NCBI GenBank assembly: GCA_013115135.1
Contig: JABANP010000077.1
Location: 101,237 to 165,236, forward strand
Direction: 5' to 3'
From: Perkinsus olseni
Lineage: Eukaryota > Perkinsozoa > Perkinsida > Perkinsidae
DNA: 64,000 nucleotides
Position numbers and translations under genes: made by a program. Below, one piece after another: positions 32,248 through 44,630 of the stretch; position 1 is the stretch's first letter; every line of letters begins with the position of its first letter. The notes beneath the pieces are model-generated. The model saw only the letters and a program-made list of their open reading frames with translations. It ran no database searches and was not told the origin of the DNA.

Positions 32248-35203
32248 ATGTCCGTATTCGTGGCATGTGGGAACATCTTCCTATACCTTATGATACTCTC
32301 CTGGTACGAGTTGGTATCTGCGCAGATCCCGTGTGATGTGAGACACGGGTCGCACATCGCTAGCGACTGTCAGTCGCCGGCTGGTGTTAGCCGATCTTCT
32401 CAGCCGTCGATAGACGTTTCATGTTGTGGTGCTGGACAACGTTTAGACTCCTCTGCAGACTGCAAAAACTGTTCGAGAGGGCAATTCCAGGTGAGTAGTT
32501 GAATTGGAATATTCGACACCGGCAGGATTCGAACCTGCGCGGGCTGAGCCCATTGGATTTCAAGTCCAACTCCTTAACCACTCGGACACGATGTCTCTGT
32601 TTCTGTGGTGTACTGTTTCGACTGGCCCCGTCCTCAGCCACTTCCAGGACAATCGACCTGCTTCCCTTGCCTACCAGGATCGTACACTGATTCAGAAGGA
32701 CAGAGATCGTGCAAGCCCTGTCCCATCGGGACGTACGAGTCCAATTCTGGTGAGGCCACAGCCGGCCGCCGCGGCAGATGCTCGGACAAAGTCTTTCCTT
32801 TCGACTGTCTTCCGAAGATTGAACGCAAAGTGCTTCTACTTTCCCTTGAGGAACTGCCTGTCAGGGTCGTCTGGTTGCACACCTTGTCCTGAATCGGAGA
32901 AGCGGAAGACGATAGGCCCGGCCACACAGTCTGCGCAAGGGTGTGTGTGCGCAGAGGGATACTTCGTCTCCTACCCTACCCCTGAGGGGTTACTCCCTGT
33001 CTATGGACCATCCAACAGTAGCGAGCTTGCACCGTGCGAGGCATGTCCCGAGAGAATGACCTGCAGAGGCGGGGCAGAGTGGCGTGGTGAAGGTTCTTCC
33101 AGGGTAATAGAACCACGGGATCTTCAACCTTCCCGTCCATCCAGTTGTTGGAAATTGGGTTCGTTCAGGTTGCCTACCACGCCCGTCCATTGGTACCATC
33201 CGGGAACTGGGCTACTCCAACAGACCCTTTCAGGCTTCGGAAGTGCCTCAGCGGAAGAGAATGCCCAGGCGGTGATCCACAGAGGCGGACCCGCTACGGT
33301 AGGCTCGCCCAGCGTCGTTCGTGAATCAGGCCCAATAGGAGACCTGTGCTCGGACCATCGTCTCGGGTTGGTATGTGCTCTGTGTGACTCCGGGTAGGGC
33401 AGTATCGTCGCTCTGCGACCTCGCCATGTTACCTTGCATGATAGATTCTATCACAGCGGCGGGGGATGTGCCCAATGCAGCGGATCAGACAGCATCATTC
33501 TGCCTCTCGTGATCCTCTCGATCATAGTGGTTTACCATCTGACCTACAACCTCATGAATCGGGAAGTCCAACAAGTGCGTCCCGTCCGTTCTTCAGGACG
33601 ACCTCGAACCTGCGTGGGAGGGGCACAGATATCCTCATTCGCTCAGGCCGTGACTGCTGACGTATCAATAGCGATGTCCATCGGCTCACTGGTCACATAT
33701 CTTCAACTCATCGCCTTATTCTCGGAGATCGGCTTTGACTGGTCCAGCGAAGTAGGGCTGTAACAGCCTTGCCTCTGGTCACTCCTATCATGTGGCTCAG
33801 ATATCCACACTCCTGGACATTGCAAAGATATCGCTCTTCAATTTCGACATCCTCAGACTCGAGTGCTTCATGGACGGGCCTCAGCAGAGCCTCTGGCGAT
33901 ACCTCACGGGTTTCGCTCCTGCCCTATGCAATCATAATGTCGGTTGGCAACCAGGGATACTCAGACTGTCGCGTATTCGAGCGCGCCTCTTCCGACTTCA
34001 CTCACTGCTTCGGTATGGCCGAATAAAGGTGTCCATGGAGAGTCAAACTTCGGAAGATCGACCCGAACACTGCCTCCGATGTGTGCCTGTCTGTTAATAT
34101 TGCTGCAGATATATTTGGCTGTTCTATCTCTTTGCCCGTGGTTCCAATGTAGCGTGGAGACTGGGAGTGACGAGAGACAAAACTATCAATATGACCGGCC
34201 AAGTGAGACGTTGAACAACCTGCGTCCGTTCGTCTGCCCCTAGCGCTACTTTCGGGCCATCGGTCTCCTCATCGCAGGTCATATGCGTGATGCTGCTGGC
34301 AATGGTCTCAACAGCCGTGGCCCCCTTCCAGTGCTACTCCCATAACGACCTCGGAGACCGCAGCCTCGTACGGTACCCCGACATCGAGTGCGGCTCCAAT
34401 GACCATCAAGCAAGTCCCGCTTAGTGCTCCCTGAGCCCCCCAGCTACCGCCGCCCTTCTCAGATTATGGTCGCGGTCGGTGTGGTATCATCCATCCTCAT
34501 CATCGTCTTTCCTTATATTCTGTTACCAGTTGAACCGTTGGGCTGGTGATGAGCTATCAGGCGAGCGTGGCGCTGCCTTCAGCGTTCGGTATCGCTTCCT
34601 CTTCTACCGACTGCGTCAAGACCGCTACCAGTTTGGCCTGTGGATGATGCTCCGTAACGTAGCCCTCGCCTTGGTCCCAGTCATCCGACCAGACGACCCC
34701 TACATCAAGCTACTCCTCTTCGCGCTCTTCGGTGGTGCAGGCCTCGGGGCGCTCAGTGCTTTTTCTGGCCGTGGCGCACGAGCATGGCCAACGTTTGTGA
34801 CCTCGCTTGCATGCTACTCATCATCTTCGTCTCTGCTGCAGCATCATTCTTCATCCCAGAGGTCGTCACTGTCGGTCCCGACGGTTACAAGATCGCGCTC
34901 ATAGTCTTCTTCTTCCTCGGGCTCTGTTACCTGTTGGTTCAGTTGGGGTACTTTCTCTATCTGCTACGCGATAGAGGCCCCCTCGGCATCATATGCGATG
35001 ATGTGGACCTCAGGCATGAGCTCAACGGCCTGTGGAACAAAGTGATGCTGGTGTGCTCTAAGGACAAGTCTGGCTATGACTTCACTGAGGAGATGAACCA
35101 ATACGAGCTCCGCCGTCTATCACTCTTGCTTGGTACGACTCACGTCTCTTCCAGTGCACTCGCGATGATTCGCCGGAAACTCTACTGTCGTTGTGCTGCC
35201 TGA
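32248..35203 (+). CDS. GCC2/GCC3-type cysteine-rich multi-pass membrane protein
   Basis: A signal peptide (MSVFVACGNIFLYLMILSWY) is followed by an ectodomain with repeated Cys-rich GCC2/GCC3 (ephrin-receptor-like) modules: CKNCSRGQFQ joined to CFPCLPGSYTDSEGQRSCKP, CPIGTYESNSG, CTPCPESEKRKTI and CEACPERMTC. A first membrane helix follows (SIILPLVILSIIVVYHLTYN), then several more between about 33650 and 34970, including VALALVPVIRP, IALIVFFFLGLCYLLVQLGY and related segments. The tail is cytosolic and ends RRLSLLLG... near 35203. Large proteins of this layout are common in alveolates. Function unknown. Introns include 32491-32637, which contains an antisense tRNA gene. Several exon joins and the exact C-terminus are uncertain; an open frame continues to 35483 in another phase. 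Confidence 0.7.
32514..32595 (-). tRNA. tRNA-Ser(TGA)
   Basis: 82-base class II tRNA on the minus strand. A 7-bp acceptor stem pairs GACATCG with CGGTGTC. The D-arm contains the A-box-like CCGAGTGGTTAAGG, the anticodon loop CTTGAAA carries TGA, the variable arm is long (TGGGCTCAGCCCG) and the T-arm contains GGTTCGAATCC. The discriminator base is G, typical of tRNA-Ser. It sits inside an intron of the plus-strand GCC2/GCC3 gene, transcribed in the opposite direction. No CCA is encoded. Confidence 0.95.
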
Positions 35204-35603
35204 ATTCCTTTCTCGGGATTGCCCCGTGGAAATAGCCGTATTGGCTGTTAGACAGCAGTTAAAGCCGCGTCCACGCCCCAGAGGTTGTTGCCCTGTGGAG
35301 CCGTACTTCTTGCTGTCAGATGTGATCTCTCGGCACATACTCCTGCAGCCACCACCAGACCCGACACCACCTCGCCAACGAAGTCTAGTGAGACAACTCA
35401 CGATGGGAAGAGTCAATCGTGTCCACTATGAGCGTGGCCGTACAGTGATGGCGAAGAGGGGGTCTTCGATAGTTGCCACATGACTCGCTCCCTCCACGGT
35501 GTCAATCTTCTCGTCTGTTGTGTTACTTGGTCCTTCTGTGCGGTCTTTCATCTACTGTTCGTCTTGACTTGGTCTTCCCGTGCAGCCTCTAGTATACCGT
35601 CTT

Positions 35604-36603
35604 ATGGCAGCCGACTCTAGGGTCGATATCAATGACCTTCTGAAGGCCACCAAGATTCCACCGAGGGCTCCGAAGTCCTGTCCCGTCTGCCACAAAATCT
35701 TCTCGAAGTACGCTGGACCAACGCAGCAGATGAGACACATCGAGGCTTGCCAGAGGAAAAAGCTGCTTGCTTCTCTCCCAGCGCCTCTGAGGAAAGGCAC
35801 CTCACACAATGACGCCCGAAGCAACGCCTCTTTCCAGCACTTTTGCTTCAGAGAGCTCCGTCATCGGCGACGCGGCAGACGGCTCTGTCAACGGGCCAGT
35901 ACCGATCAGATAAAGCGAAGCATTCAACTCTCAACTTGGACCTCGTCCGGCTAGCTAAGGACCGGGCGGTACCTCTCGAGTGTCTCTCCAGTGGGGTAGC
36001 CAGTCTCGGACGGTGGGAGGAGGTCAACAAGTACAGATCACAAATTCTGGAAGATACCAGGAACTTCGCGGCCAGAGTACGGCAGCTGGCATCAGAGACG
36101 AGCCCCATCCCGCTGGAGGACTCATCTTGGATTCGGACAGTTCCCCAGGGCGACCATCTTGTGGGGTACGGAGGCCTATGTTACCGACGCCAAGGTGCCC
36201 CTTGGGAGAGCATGGCAACAGCGCTGTCGACAGAGACAGTCGGACATATTGGAGCTCGAGGCCGACCCCCGATGTGTGGTGGCTCTGGGCATGCTTGACC
36301 TGTCCAGCGCCTTTGCTGAATTGGAGTCCCGGTTCCGCGTGAACCCTCGGGAGAGGCTGAATGCCCGGCGACGACTCGAGCGGCAACTGAAGGCTAAAAC
36401 CAAGAGCAAGCCCGAGGCTGAATCTACGAGCGGCCCTACGAGTTCTACAGCTGAAGGCCATCCCAACGCTTGATGTTGCCTTTCGGGCCACAAAGTTACT
36501 GCAGCGACAAGAAGGTCACGCCGTGGCCGTCCCCGAGTCCATCGATATTCCTCCAGAGGCGACGCCTCATGTGTTACTTGGTCACAACATGACCTGCATG
36601 TGA
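35604..36603 (+). CDS. C2HC (UBZ4-like) zinc-finger protein, unknown
   Basis: Starts MAADSRVDINDLLKATK at 35604. Residues 29-53 hold a Cys-x2-Cys ... His-x4-Cys finger (CPVCHKIFSKYAG, MRHIEACQRKK), like UBZ4-type fingers of DNA-repair scaffolds such as SLX4. The remainder has helical segments: RWEEVNKYRSQILEDTRNFA, RQRQSDILELEADP and FRVNPRERLNARRRLERQLK, ending GHNMTCM with a TGA at 36601. Frame changes near 35797 (AAA G), 36163 (GGGG) and 36433 (CCC) are each relieved by skipping one base. An intron around 35900-35960 is likely but not fixed. Function unknown. Confidence 0.5.
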
Positions 36604-36704
36604 CTCCACAAGAGCATTCTTGTGTTGGCCATGGGAGGGTATCGAATCATGGTGCTGTCCTATCTATGGTCATCAGTAGATTTTCCTGCGCCAGGTCTTC
36701 GCCG

Positions 36705-38701
36705 ATGCCGTCCGACATGTCCAGGATCGACCTAGAGGAGGAAGACCTGGTTGAGGAGGATCCCGAACAGTGAGTTCCCTATTACTGCTCTCACCCGTAG
36801 AGGATGCCTTCTCGTCCAATAACAGCGCTGTAGTGAACTTGTCGCAACCTTCGTGAAATCCAAGACTAGCGGGTGGCGACCCTCCGCGGTTCGCCGGGGC
36901 CCCAGATGATGCCTGGTTTCGTTTCAGCGTGGTCGTTCATCGCCCTACCTATCCGACCCTGGCCGACGTGGATGAGGGGCTCGCCGAGGACACCGAGGAG
37001 AGAGGCTTGGCCTCGACTATTGATTACAATGAAGTCCAAACCTACCCAGAGAGGCCTACGTTCGAGTCCAAACCGTTGCCACTAAGATATGAAACCCAAT
37101 GTAAGGCGTCGGCTCGGTGGGCGCCTCATTCTGGAGTACAGCCACCTGTAGCGTTCGTAATTGGAGTGTGCTTCCACAGTACGGGTTCTGATGCCATGGC
37201 AGGTGTGGCGTTCGACCCTTGCAAGGCTGACCCTCATCATCCCTCCAGCATGCCGATATACCAGACGGCCACTTTCGTCCAGCCTAGCATCGAGCGGTTT
37301 CGGGCCCTACGACTATACCAGATCTGGCAACCCTACTCGGACTGCTGTAGAGCAGCTACTAGCCGGTATGCGGTAGGTGAGCGGACCCGTGCCTCCAACG
37401 GTCGAAATGACAGGCCTTGAGGGGAGCCCACGCTGCCTTCTCCTTCAACACGGGTATGGCGGCACTGGCGGCGGTCACCCGACTCTGCGATGCGGGAGAT
37501 GAGATCATCTGCGGAGACGACATCTACGGCGGCATGCATCGGTAGGCTCGCGGTCTTCCACTATTGAGTGACCATTTCCCTCAGCCTGCTGAGCCGCATC
37601 GTCAAACGATACGGCATTAAAGTCCACTTTGTTGACTTGGGCGATGCTGATGCCGTGGCAGCAGTGCTCAATGAGAACATTCGCATCGTGCATTGCGAGA
37701 GCCCCTCCAACCCTCTCATGAGAATCACTGATCTCCGAAGGTCGGTGTAGTCGCTCCGTCCATCGCCAGGGGTCCGTCCTGTTCTCAGACTCTCCGCTCA
37801 GCTCAAGGCGTTCTCGTCGCGTATAGTCCTCTCAGTGGACAGTACCATGATGAGTCCGTACTGGATGCAGCCCCTCCGCCTGGGTGCCGACATCGTAGTC
37901 CACAGCGCCACCAAGTTCCTCCTCGGACACAGCGACACCATGGCGGGCTTCGTCTGCACTTCCAGCCCAGAGCTCAGCTCTGCTATTGCCTTCGTCCAGA
38001 ATGCTGAGGGAACAGCGTGCTCACCGTTCGACTGCTGGCTTATTCTGAGAGGCTTGAAGACACTCTGCATCAGACAGGACCGAGCTGAGGAGAATGCACG
38101 GAAGGTGGTGGCGTTCCTGGCCAACCATCCAATCGTCAGGGAGGTGAGATGCTCAATACTCCGAGATTCATACCACAACTTCCTCTAATTGTTCCGTTCG
38201 TCACAATTCTGACCTCCCATGAAGCCCATGAAGCGTCTCAACAAGTCTGTCGGCTACTTCAGCGTCCGATGACGTTTGTCTGTGTTCTCTGCCAACCCCT
38301 CACTTACTCGCCATTACTTCCTACAGGTGTATTACGCATCGTACTGCCCTCCTGATGCCTCGGGAAAGCGTCTCCAAGACCAGCGCATACACCTCAGCCA
38401 GGCTCGTACGGGTGGCGCGGTCCTCAGTTTTACCACAGGGAGTGTCCGCCTCTCGCGGAAGATATGCGACGCCGTCCACCTGTTCAAGATCACCGTATCT
38501 TTTGGTTCGTGTAACTCTCTGATCGAGATGCCGTGCGTGCTTTCGCACGCCTCTATCCCTGCGGAGATGCGCTCATTGCCCGAGGACCTTCTAAGACTGA
38601 GCATTGGCATCGAGCACTACGAAGATTTGATCGCCGATCTCGAACAGGCGTTCCGTGCTGCCCTGCCCGGTGGAGTGCCCTCTCAGAGAAAGTCTCCCTG
38701 A
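36705..38701 (+). CDS. cystathionine beta-lyase, plant-type PLP enzyme
   Basis: Cleaves cystathionine to homocysteine, pyruvate and ammonia in methionine synthesis. Residues shown: MPIYQTATFVQPS, YDYTRSGNPTRTAVEQLL, FSFNTGMAALAAVTRL, GDDIYGGMHRLLSR, the PLP-Lys motif HSATKFLLGHSDTMAGF, and a C-terminus with LIEMPCVLSHASIPAEMR and LLRLSIGIEHYEDLIADLEQ. The last block matches plant cystathionine beta-lyase better than gamma-lyase. Upstream exons add an acidic N-terminus (MSRIDLEEEDLVEEDPEQ) and a piece rich in Pro/Glu. Introns follow codons at about 36770, 37101, 37367, 37542, 37740 and 38142. Two places need one base skipped: about 37298 (TTT C GGG) and about 37422 (GAG GGG A GCC). Stop TGA at 38699-38701. 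Confidence 0.85.
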
Positions 38702-38891
38702 GAGAGCGCCGGTGGGAATCATGAACTTCGCTCCGCTCGTCCAATTTTGTTTTTTCGTGGTCGCTGTTGCATTGCGTAAAAGTCGTGCCCCGGGCCGAAC
38801 TGAACGTTTGAAGGGTCCCCTACATCACAAAAGTGCGCGAATCCTCACTACCTGGAGTACCGCCTGCGGCAGCGTCTAGCTTCGAGCCCTC

Positions 38892-41850
38892 ATGTTCTCA
38901 TCCCGGGCCCCGCGATTCCTCGCCGACGAGATGGCGATCGACTCCGCACCCGCTGTGCTATCGGTTAGCTCATCCTCAGAGGTCCGGACCAAACCCAAAT
39001 TCAAGATAGGAACGACAGCTCGATGGGGCAATAGTAGGAGAGATACTCTTCAAAAGAGCACGCTACAGGCCGTGCAGATAAAGGCGACAGCAGAATGGAG
39101 CCTGCTACGGACTGCCAAGGCGCTCCTCATTGGGACTGGGGCGAGAGGCTGGGTTCTGTGCAAGCGGGTTTTCCCCAGAGTGAGCGCTTCCATAACCCGA
39201 GGGCTGGAACAAAAGGCGTGAGTGGGCAGACCAGGGAGCATCACTCCGAGGAGGCCAACGCTGTCTTACCGCTGTAGGCGTTTACCAATCCGGGAGACTC
39301 AGATCTCAACTCCTGTAAGCGGCAGCATGGCCGGTGCTCAGCGGTGATGCGGAAGCCTGTCATTGACCGACGCCCACCAGCTGCCTTGTCGAGCCGACCT
39401 CGTTCGCGTGCTGTGCCGAAAACACATCCGTTGGAAATCGTTGTTCCAAGTAAGAAGGGTGTGGTGCCATAGCGGACATTCTCGGACCCTCAGCGCGTCA
39501 CAGGGCTATAGGTCATCCCGGCAGAATATCGCTCCACCGACAACCCGACGGTCGCTTCGGCCTCAAGGTGGTTGACGGCGAGCTGAGAACTCCGAGAGGT
39601 GAGCATAGAGTTGTGAGCATAGACGGCAAGAGGCTCGACAATCGAAGGCTCATAGAGCTGGCCCGTCGGATATCACAGGGAACGACGGCCCGCTGCATGA
39701 TGATAGAGAAAGGCCGGCCTCGACCGCCACAGGAAGAGGAGCTTGGGGCAGAGAATAGTGAAGCACATGCCGACGATGAGACAGATTCCACTGAGGGCGG
39801 ATCCGGGGCTGAAAGCGTAGCAAAACAGAAGACGCCCGACGATGAATGCCCGACGTTGCCGCGTGACGATTTGGGCAGCGGTGAAGCCTGTAATCTGCTG
39901 ACGGCGGCCGCCCTCTCTAGACTTGCCGCACAGAAGTCGCCGAGGTGCTTACCTTCCTCGCCGCGTGCAGCGCCGAATGTTGCAGCCTCGGAGATCTCCA
40001 CCGGCGCTTCAACCACAGTCCAGCAGGAGAGGCCTGCTCGGTCCACCGCGACATTCGGACGATCAAAGACGGACAGATTTGAGAGCTCCCATAACGAAGC
40101 GAGCCACGACTGGCCATTGAACCCCACCGGGCCGCCTAAGCGGGTGAAAGGTGGAAGCATTATGCCTCCTCATTGCTACGAGCGGAAATCCGTGGACCAG
40201 CAGGAGTTATCGGAGATTGACCCTAAGCTAGACTTGGTCAGAGAGCGCGTCCCCAGCGCGATGATTACGCCGGTACCGACACCGGTGGTGGCGACAGGGG
40301 GATCTTCTTGTGGGCCCGGAAGCTACGACCCAGCTCCGCCCTCTCCTGGGCCGTGCAGTGCCGTCATAAGAGCTTCCCCAATCCCGGATTGGAGAGCAGC
40401 ACGTATCCTGGGATCCATCTCGAGCCTGGCCCAGGGACATACGAGGTCGCAGCCGATGAACGCTCGAGAGCGCCTTCACTGAGCCTTGATAGAGCGCCAA
40501 GATTCACCAAGAGTGAGTGTGAACATGTGGATGCCTTCCAGGCTCGGTGCTGCGTAGGTCAGTCCGTATTCTCCCACGAGATCGGAGGCTACGAGCGGAA
40601 GCCGCGAAGGAGGCGTGTCCCTAGCGCTGTCATATTGCCAGCGGGAGCTCGCCTCGCTACGATGGTGAGCAGGCTAAAGCGCCACACCACTTCTCTGTTA
40701 GCAAGGGACCCATCTCAACTCTCAAGGATTTACAGTGCAACGATGTCAGATGAAGGAGATCCATCCTGACCCCGGCACCTACACTCCGCACCATATGGAC
40801 ATCCACAGGCCTGACGTGGGCATCCTACACTGGAGTCGTGCTCGAGATGTGGCAATAAGATACGCCCATGAGCGTCTCTTCGGTCGAAGCCGGCGAGAAA
40901 TCGACAACTGGGTATGAGGGTCTTCACTTCGGTCTAGCGGCATCCTATTTATCAGGAAGTCCGCGGGATCGATTTGGCGTCCCCAGGCTGTGACAAATCT
41001 ATTCGACCCGGGAGCAGATCGCTGGTGGATTATGGACGATCGGCGACAACGGCTGCTGAAGCCGCGCCACATGTGAGTTATCCTTCCTGGTTGCCCAATA
41101 CGACGCCGTTAGCTGCATACCAGGGCCGACTTCATCGGAGAATGGCTGTGGTGCCAGGCCCCGTCCTCCAAGGTTTGTGGAGATACGTGGAGGTTCTACG
41201 ACATCAAGGCCCCGGAGTGTGAGGAGTTCACGGCATTCTTCGGCTGCAAACAAGATTTCGATCAATGGAAGAACGTCGCCAGACGCCGTGAACTACAACG
41301 CAGCATCGCTCGGCGACGTGACCACCCGCAGTCTGAGCTTCTCGCATACTCGCTTCCCCGAGTTGCCCAAAGGGGTGTGGAGGTTGATTTTAGTGCTGCG
41401 CCAGGACGCGTGGCACGGGCTAGAGAGACTGAAGGCACCGCAGTCGAGGGAGACGTTCTAATGCTCGACCCAGAAGGATATTCCAAGAACGTCGGGGGAG
41501 TTCCATTCCGTCTGCAGAAGCCTCGGGATAACCCCGACACAGAGGTGGAGGGTGACGTGTTGCTCCTATCGCCAAAGAAACTCCCGAAGGGTGTCGGAGG
41601 GGCTATCAAGCTAGACCTACAGCCGGTCAGAGAAACAAGGCTCAAGTGTGACGTGACGGGTGTTGGGCCAGGAGAGCAGATGTACACTACGGAGCCACCT
41701 CGGGCAGAAGAGGCTGATGATGCAAGTGAGGAGTGTCTGTTACATTTCAAGAAAAAAGACCGCTCTCGGCCACTCGGTCATCTGCCGAAGTGGCTCCTCA
41801 AAATGAAGCAGCAGAGGCGTAGCGAACTACCAGTCGTGCATGAAAGTTGA
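38892..41850 (+). CDS. PDZ-domain protein with PG-rich (SHIPPO/STPG-like) repeats
   Basis: An intron-containing plus-strand gene; its exact 5' part is uncertain. At about 39530-39720 a PDZ-like domain reads GRFGLKVVDGE, HRVVSIDGKRLDNRRLIELA. A low-complexity acidic and Pro/Ser-rich region follows. The second half has Pro-Gly-x-Tyr repeats: GPGSYDPAPP, GPGTYEVAADERS, DPGTYTPHHMD. These resemble the PG-rich repeats of sperm-tail and ciliary microtubule inner proteins. The C-terminal exon (about 41360-41850) contains two copies of a motif EGDVLxLxPxxxxKxVGG and ends LPVVHES. The likely role is in an axoneme or cortical microtubules (inference). Some joins are unresolved, so parts before 39500 may belong to another gene. 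Confidence 0.5.
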
Positions 41851-41960
41851 TGACTTTCAGTGTATTCCTGAGTGTTCGTGTTACCAAGTGTTGACTACAG
41901 GAACTCAACTCATGGAGGGAGTTCAAGAAAGTATTGAACGAAGGATACAGAAAATGTCAA

Positions 41961-43116
41961 TCAGAAAGTGCCAAACTGAGCAACATCAGAATGCGAGCTA
42001 CCAGACTCTTCCTCAAGCTCCTCGCCCGGCGGGCTGTCCGAATCGTTCATGGATAGCATATTGTCTCGGGCACTCTGCATGGTCTGCTCTCGATGAATCG
42101 ACTGTTGGGTAGCGGAGTTTGCACTAGACGCCATCGTGACTCCAGGAAACAATTCCTGCTCTATCTGTTCCATCTCGTCCTTGGCAGACGCTTGGTCGTA
42201 AAGCCACAGAACGACACGGGCAGCCTAAAGGAGTGAACCGCTGAGGACTCAAGCACAGACCTGATTCTTACCTGTGCGGGCGATAGCATCCCTCGTAGAT
42301 TCTCAACACACTTTTGCATGCTGTAAGCTCTGATGCTGAGCGCCCTCTTCATGTGCTCGATGGCACGCAGGCAGCTCAGAGTCTGCTGCTTCTCCTGGTC
42401 TATCATCTCCTCGATCTGCTGCAACTGGGTCTTCTGCTCGTCCGTGAGATCCAGTTGTTCCTCCAACTCTTCCAATCCTTCTCAACATCCTGGGCGTGGG
42501 AGTCGTTGGCCTTCGTCGCCTCCGAGTCCGGGTCTGGAAGAGCCCTGCTAGCGGGCCCACTCTCACTGCCGTAGGAGAACGGGCCAATCCTGCGCTCATT
42601 GAGCCAGAAGAGGAGCATGTTCACGGGGGATATGAAGAGCTCGGGGAGCTGCTCCAGATCCTTCTCGATGCCGACCCGCCTCTCGACGCCATTGGACCCC
42701 AGCCGCACCAGCAGGGTACCCACCAAACTGAATAGTTCTACGCTTGGTGTGGTGTCAGACGCCAGTGCCGTTCGGAGCTGGTTGACGTTGTTCCTGGTCT
42801 CCTGGTCCAGGCTTTCCAAAGACAACCCTGTAGCCGCATACTCCTTCATTCGGTTCACTTCAAAGCTCAACTTCTGGACCTTGTCTTCCAGGGTCTCCAA
42901 GTACATCTTCTTCCTCTTCCGAGACTGCCTGGCAGACTCCCTTCTCGTCAGTCGGCTGGCCTAACATGAAGGAAGAGAAATCCTGGAGGCTGGCGTGGAG
43001 ACGTTCTCTGCTACCTCTCCATCGGGATGGTGACCAGCGACCATACGCCCCTCACGCAGGTTGCGGTGGCCGCCACCGTCAACGCTATTATCCAAAGCCG
43101 GCGGCTCGGAGGACAT
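41961..43116 (-). CDS. bZIP transcription factor
   Basis: Exon 1 (43116-43015) starts MSSEPPALDNS. A 54-nt intron leads to exon 2 (from 42960) with the basic region SRLTRRESARQSRKRKK followed by the zipper MYLETLEDKVQKLSFEVNRM. In the bZIP consensus the basic region reads N-x7-R; here the conserved Asn is Arg (RRESARQSR). Downstream are helical segments (LFSLVGTLLVRLGSNG, SPVNMLLFWLNE, EELEEQLDLTDEQKTQLQQ, CLRAIEHMKRALSIRAYSM) and a Ser/Gln-rich acidic tail ending DVAQFGTF with a stop at 41961. The frame near 42478 is one base short unless a splice event is missed. Expected to act in the nucleus; target genes unknown. Confidence 0.75.
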
Positions 43117-43417
43117 GATGATGATACTGTAGTGCCAAAATGGACAACAATGTCTGCAGTATAGATGGAGTGACCGAGGACAGGCTCCTGCCGACGACAT
43201 TCGTCCACTCGACAACCACACAACAACCAACCTGGTACTCCACTGAAAATCGACAATAACAGACCTTGTGGGGCCAACTAGAGAGATTGAAAGAGTAGCT
43301 AGCAGGATTACAGAAGAGAAGCAGCCAGAGGGACGGCCCATCGGCGATGATACCAACAGTCAGATTCACAGCAAGATGGTGAGGGAGAGGGGCTTCCGGA
43401 GGGGCGTCGTTAGAGTC

Positions 43418-44424
43418 TCAGCCGCTATACACCGCCGAGAGCTCCTCGATCCTCTGAGATAGTTTATTGTAGATTCCGAGGCCCCTGTCACAGACATTGT
43501 CGAGGCCTAAGAGGCCAACGTAGTCCATCTGCTGTGTCCTATTGGCAATCCAATAGTGCAGATCGGAGAAGTAGACATCCATGAGAAGGCTCGAGTGGTA
43601 CTGCAGTATACCAGTGAATTGCTCTAGGTTGTACTGCCAGTGGCCAGCAGTACTGAGCAGCCGGCCGTCCTCTGGTGGTGGGACTGATGCCAGGCCCACC
43701 AGAGTATCAACCATCTCTGTGACTCCAGCAGAGGGCTCCCGAGGACCCCGTTGCAGGGAAGCAGGACTCGAACGTCTGCGAGTCGTCCGGCTTCGTGTAG
43801 CAATTGAGGTTGCCCCTGCCGAGCGTGCAGTTCTCACCAGCCTCGAAAACAAAGATGTGGCCACCATTCGCGAGTTTCCCATATTCCTTCGCTTCACCCA
43901 CGGTGAGTCCCTCGGAGCTTCTCGCAGGAGTCACCTCCTCCCCCGAGGGACTTCATCAACCCAAGGCCCTCAGAGACCTTCCACACCTCTCTCCGGCACT
44001 CCTCGGTGTCCGGCAAGTACTGCTGATACTGCACCAACAGCAACTCCTGAGGACGCTCTCCCGCTACGGCAATCAGGTCCTCGAGAGCCTGCCGTAAGGG
44101 GACGTCGATGACGAAAATGCCGTGGTGGATCCTGACGACACCATCGTCACCGCAAGCTCCTCGCATGTCGAACGCTCGGGCGCCGCAGTCCACTTGCTGT
44201 CTCAAGTGCCCCACTTGGTTCTTCGACCAGCGGACTATGTTCTGCAGGGAGGGCTCGGTGTAACCCATGCCAGCGTCATGGCTCATGATCTGAGGGAAAG
44301 AGGGTCTTCGACGGCTCGTCAGCTGGAGGGAGCTCACCATGGGGTAGTGGTTGAGGGGGATGTCGTCCACAGAGGCTGCGGAGAGGGTGATGAGGAGGCA
44401 CCCTACGAGGGAGAGGGGTATCAT
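43418..44424 (-). CDS. secreted PLC-like phosphodiesterase, paralog B
   Basis: Signal peptide MIPLSLVGCLLITLSAAS, then DDIPLNHYPM. A 48-nt intron (44337-44290) leads to IMSHDAGMGY with the first catalytic His, DCGARAFDMRGACGD, IHHGIFVIDVPL with the second His, and the C-terminal blocks GHWQYNLEQF, SSLLMDVYFSDLHYWIANR and LGLDNVCDRGLGI. The fold is the PI-PLC X-like TIM barrel, and the natural substrate is unknown. The conserved frame needs one base skipped at 43909-43911 (GGG A CTC) and at about 43746-43749 (GGGG). Without them the protein would stop after LRGTHRG. Its neighbour upstream on the same strand is the intact paralog A, with the intron at the same place. Confidence 0.8.
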
Positions 44425-44630
44425 TGAAGACGCGAGACTGGTGAGGGCTGGGAGGACAGGTGGCCTGTGCGACGCAACACAACCAGCGGATAAGCAAGGA
44501 CTGATAACAGGTAGGACTTCATGGAGATGACCAGCAAGCGAGATAACAAAAACGGTACAACAAACAAGAAAGGTATTGAAAAAACGGTGGTCTAGAGTAG
44601 CCCTAGAGGTCCGAGGAACGACAGACGTCG

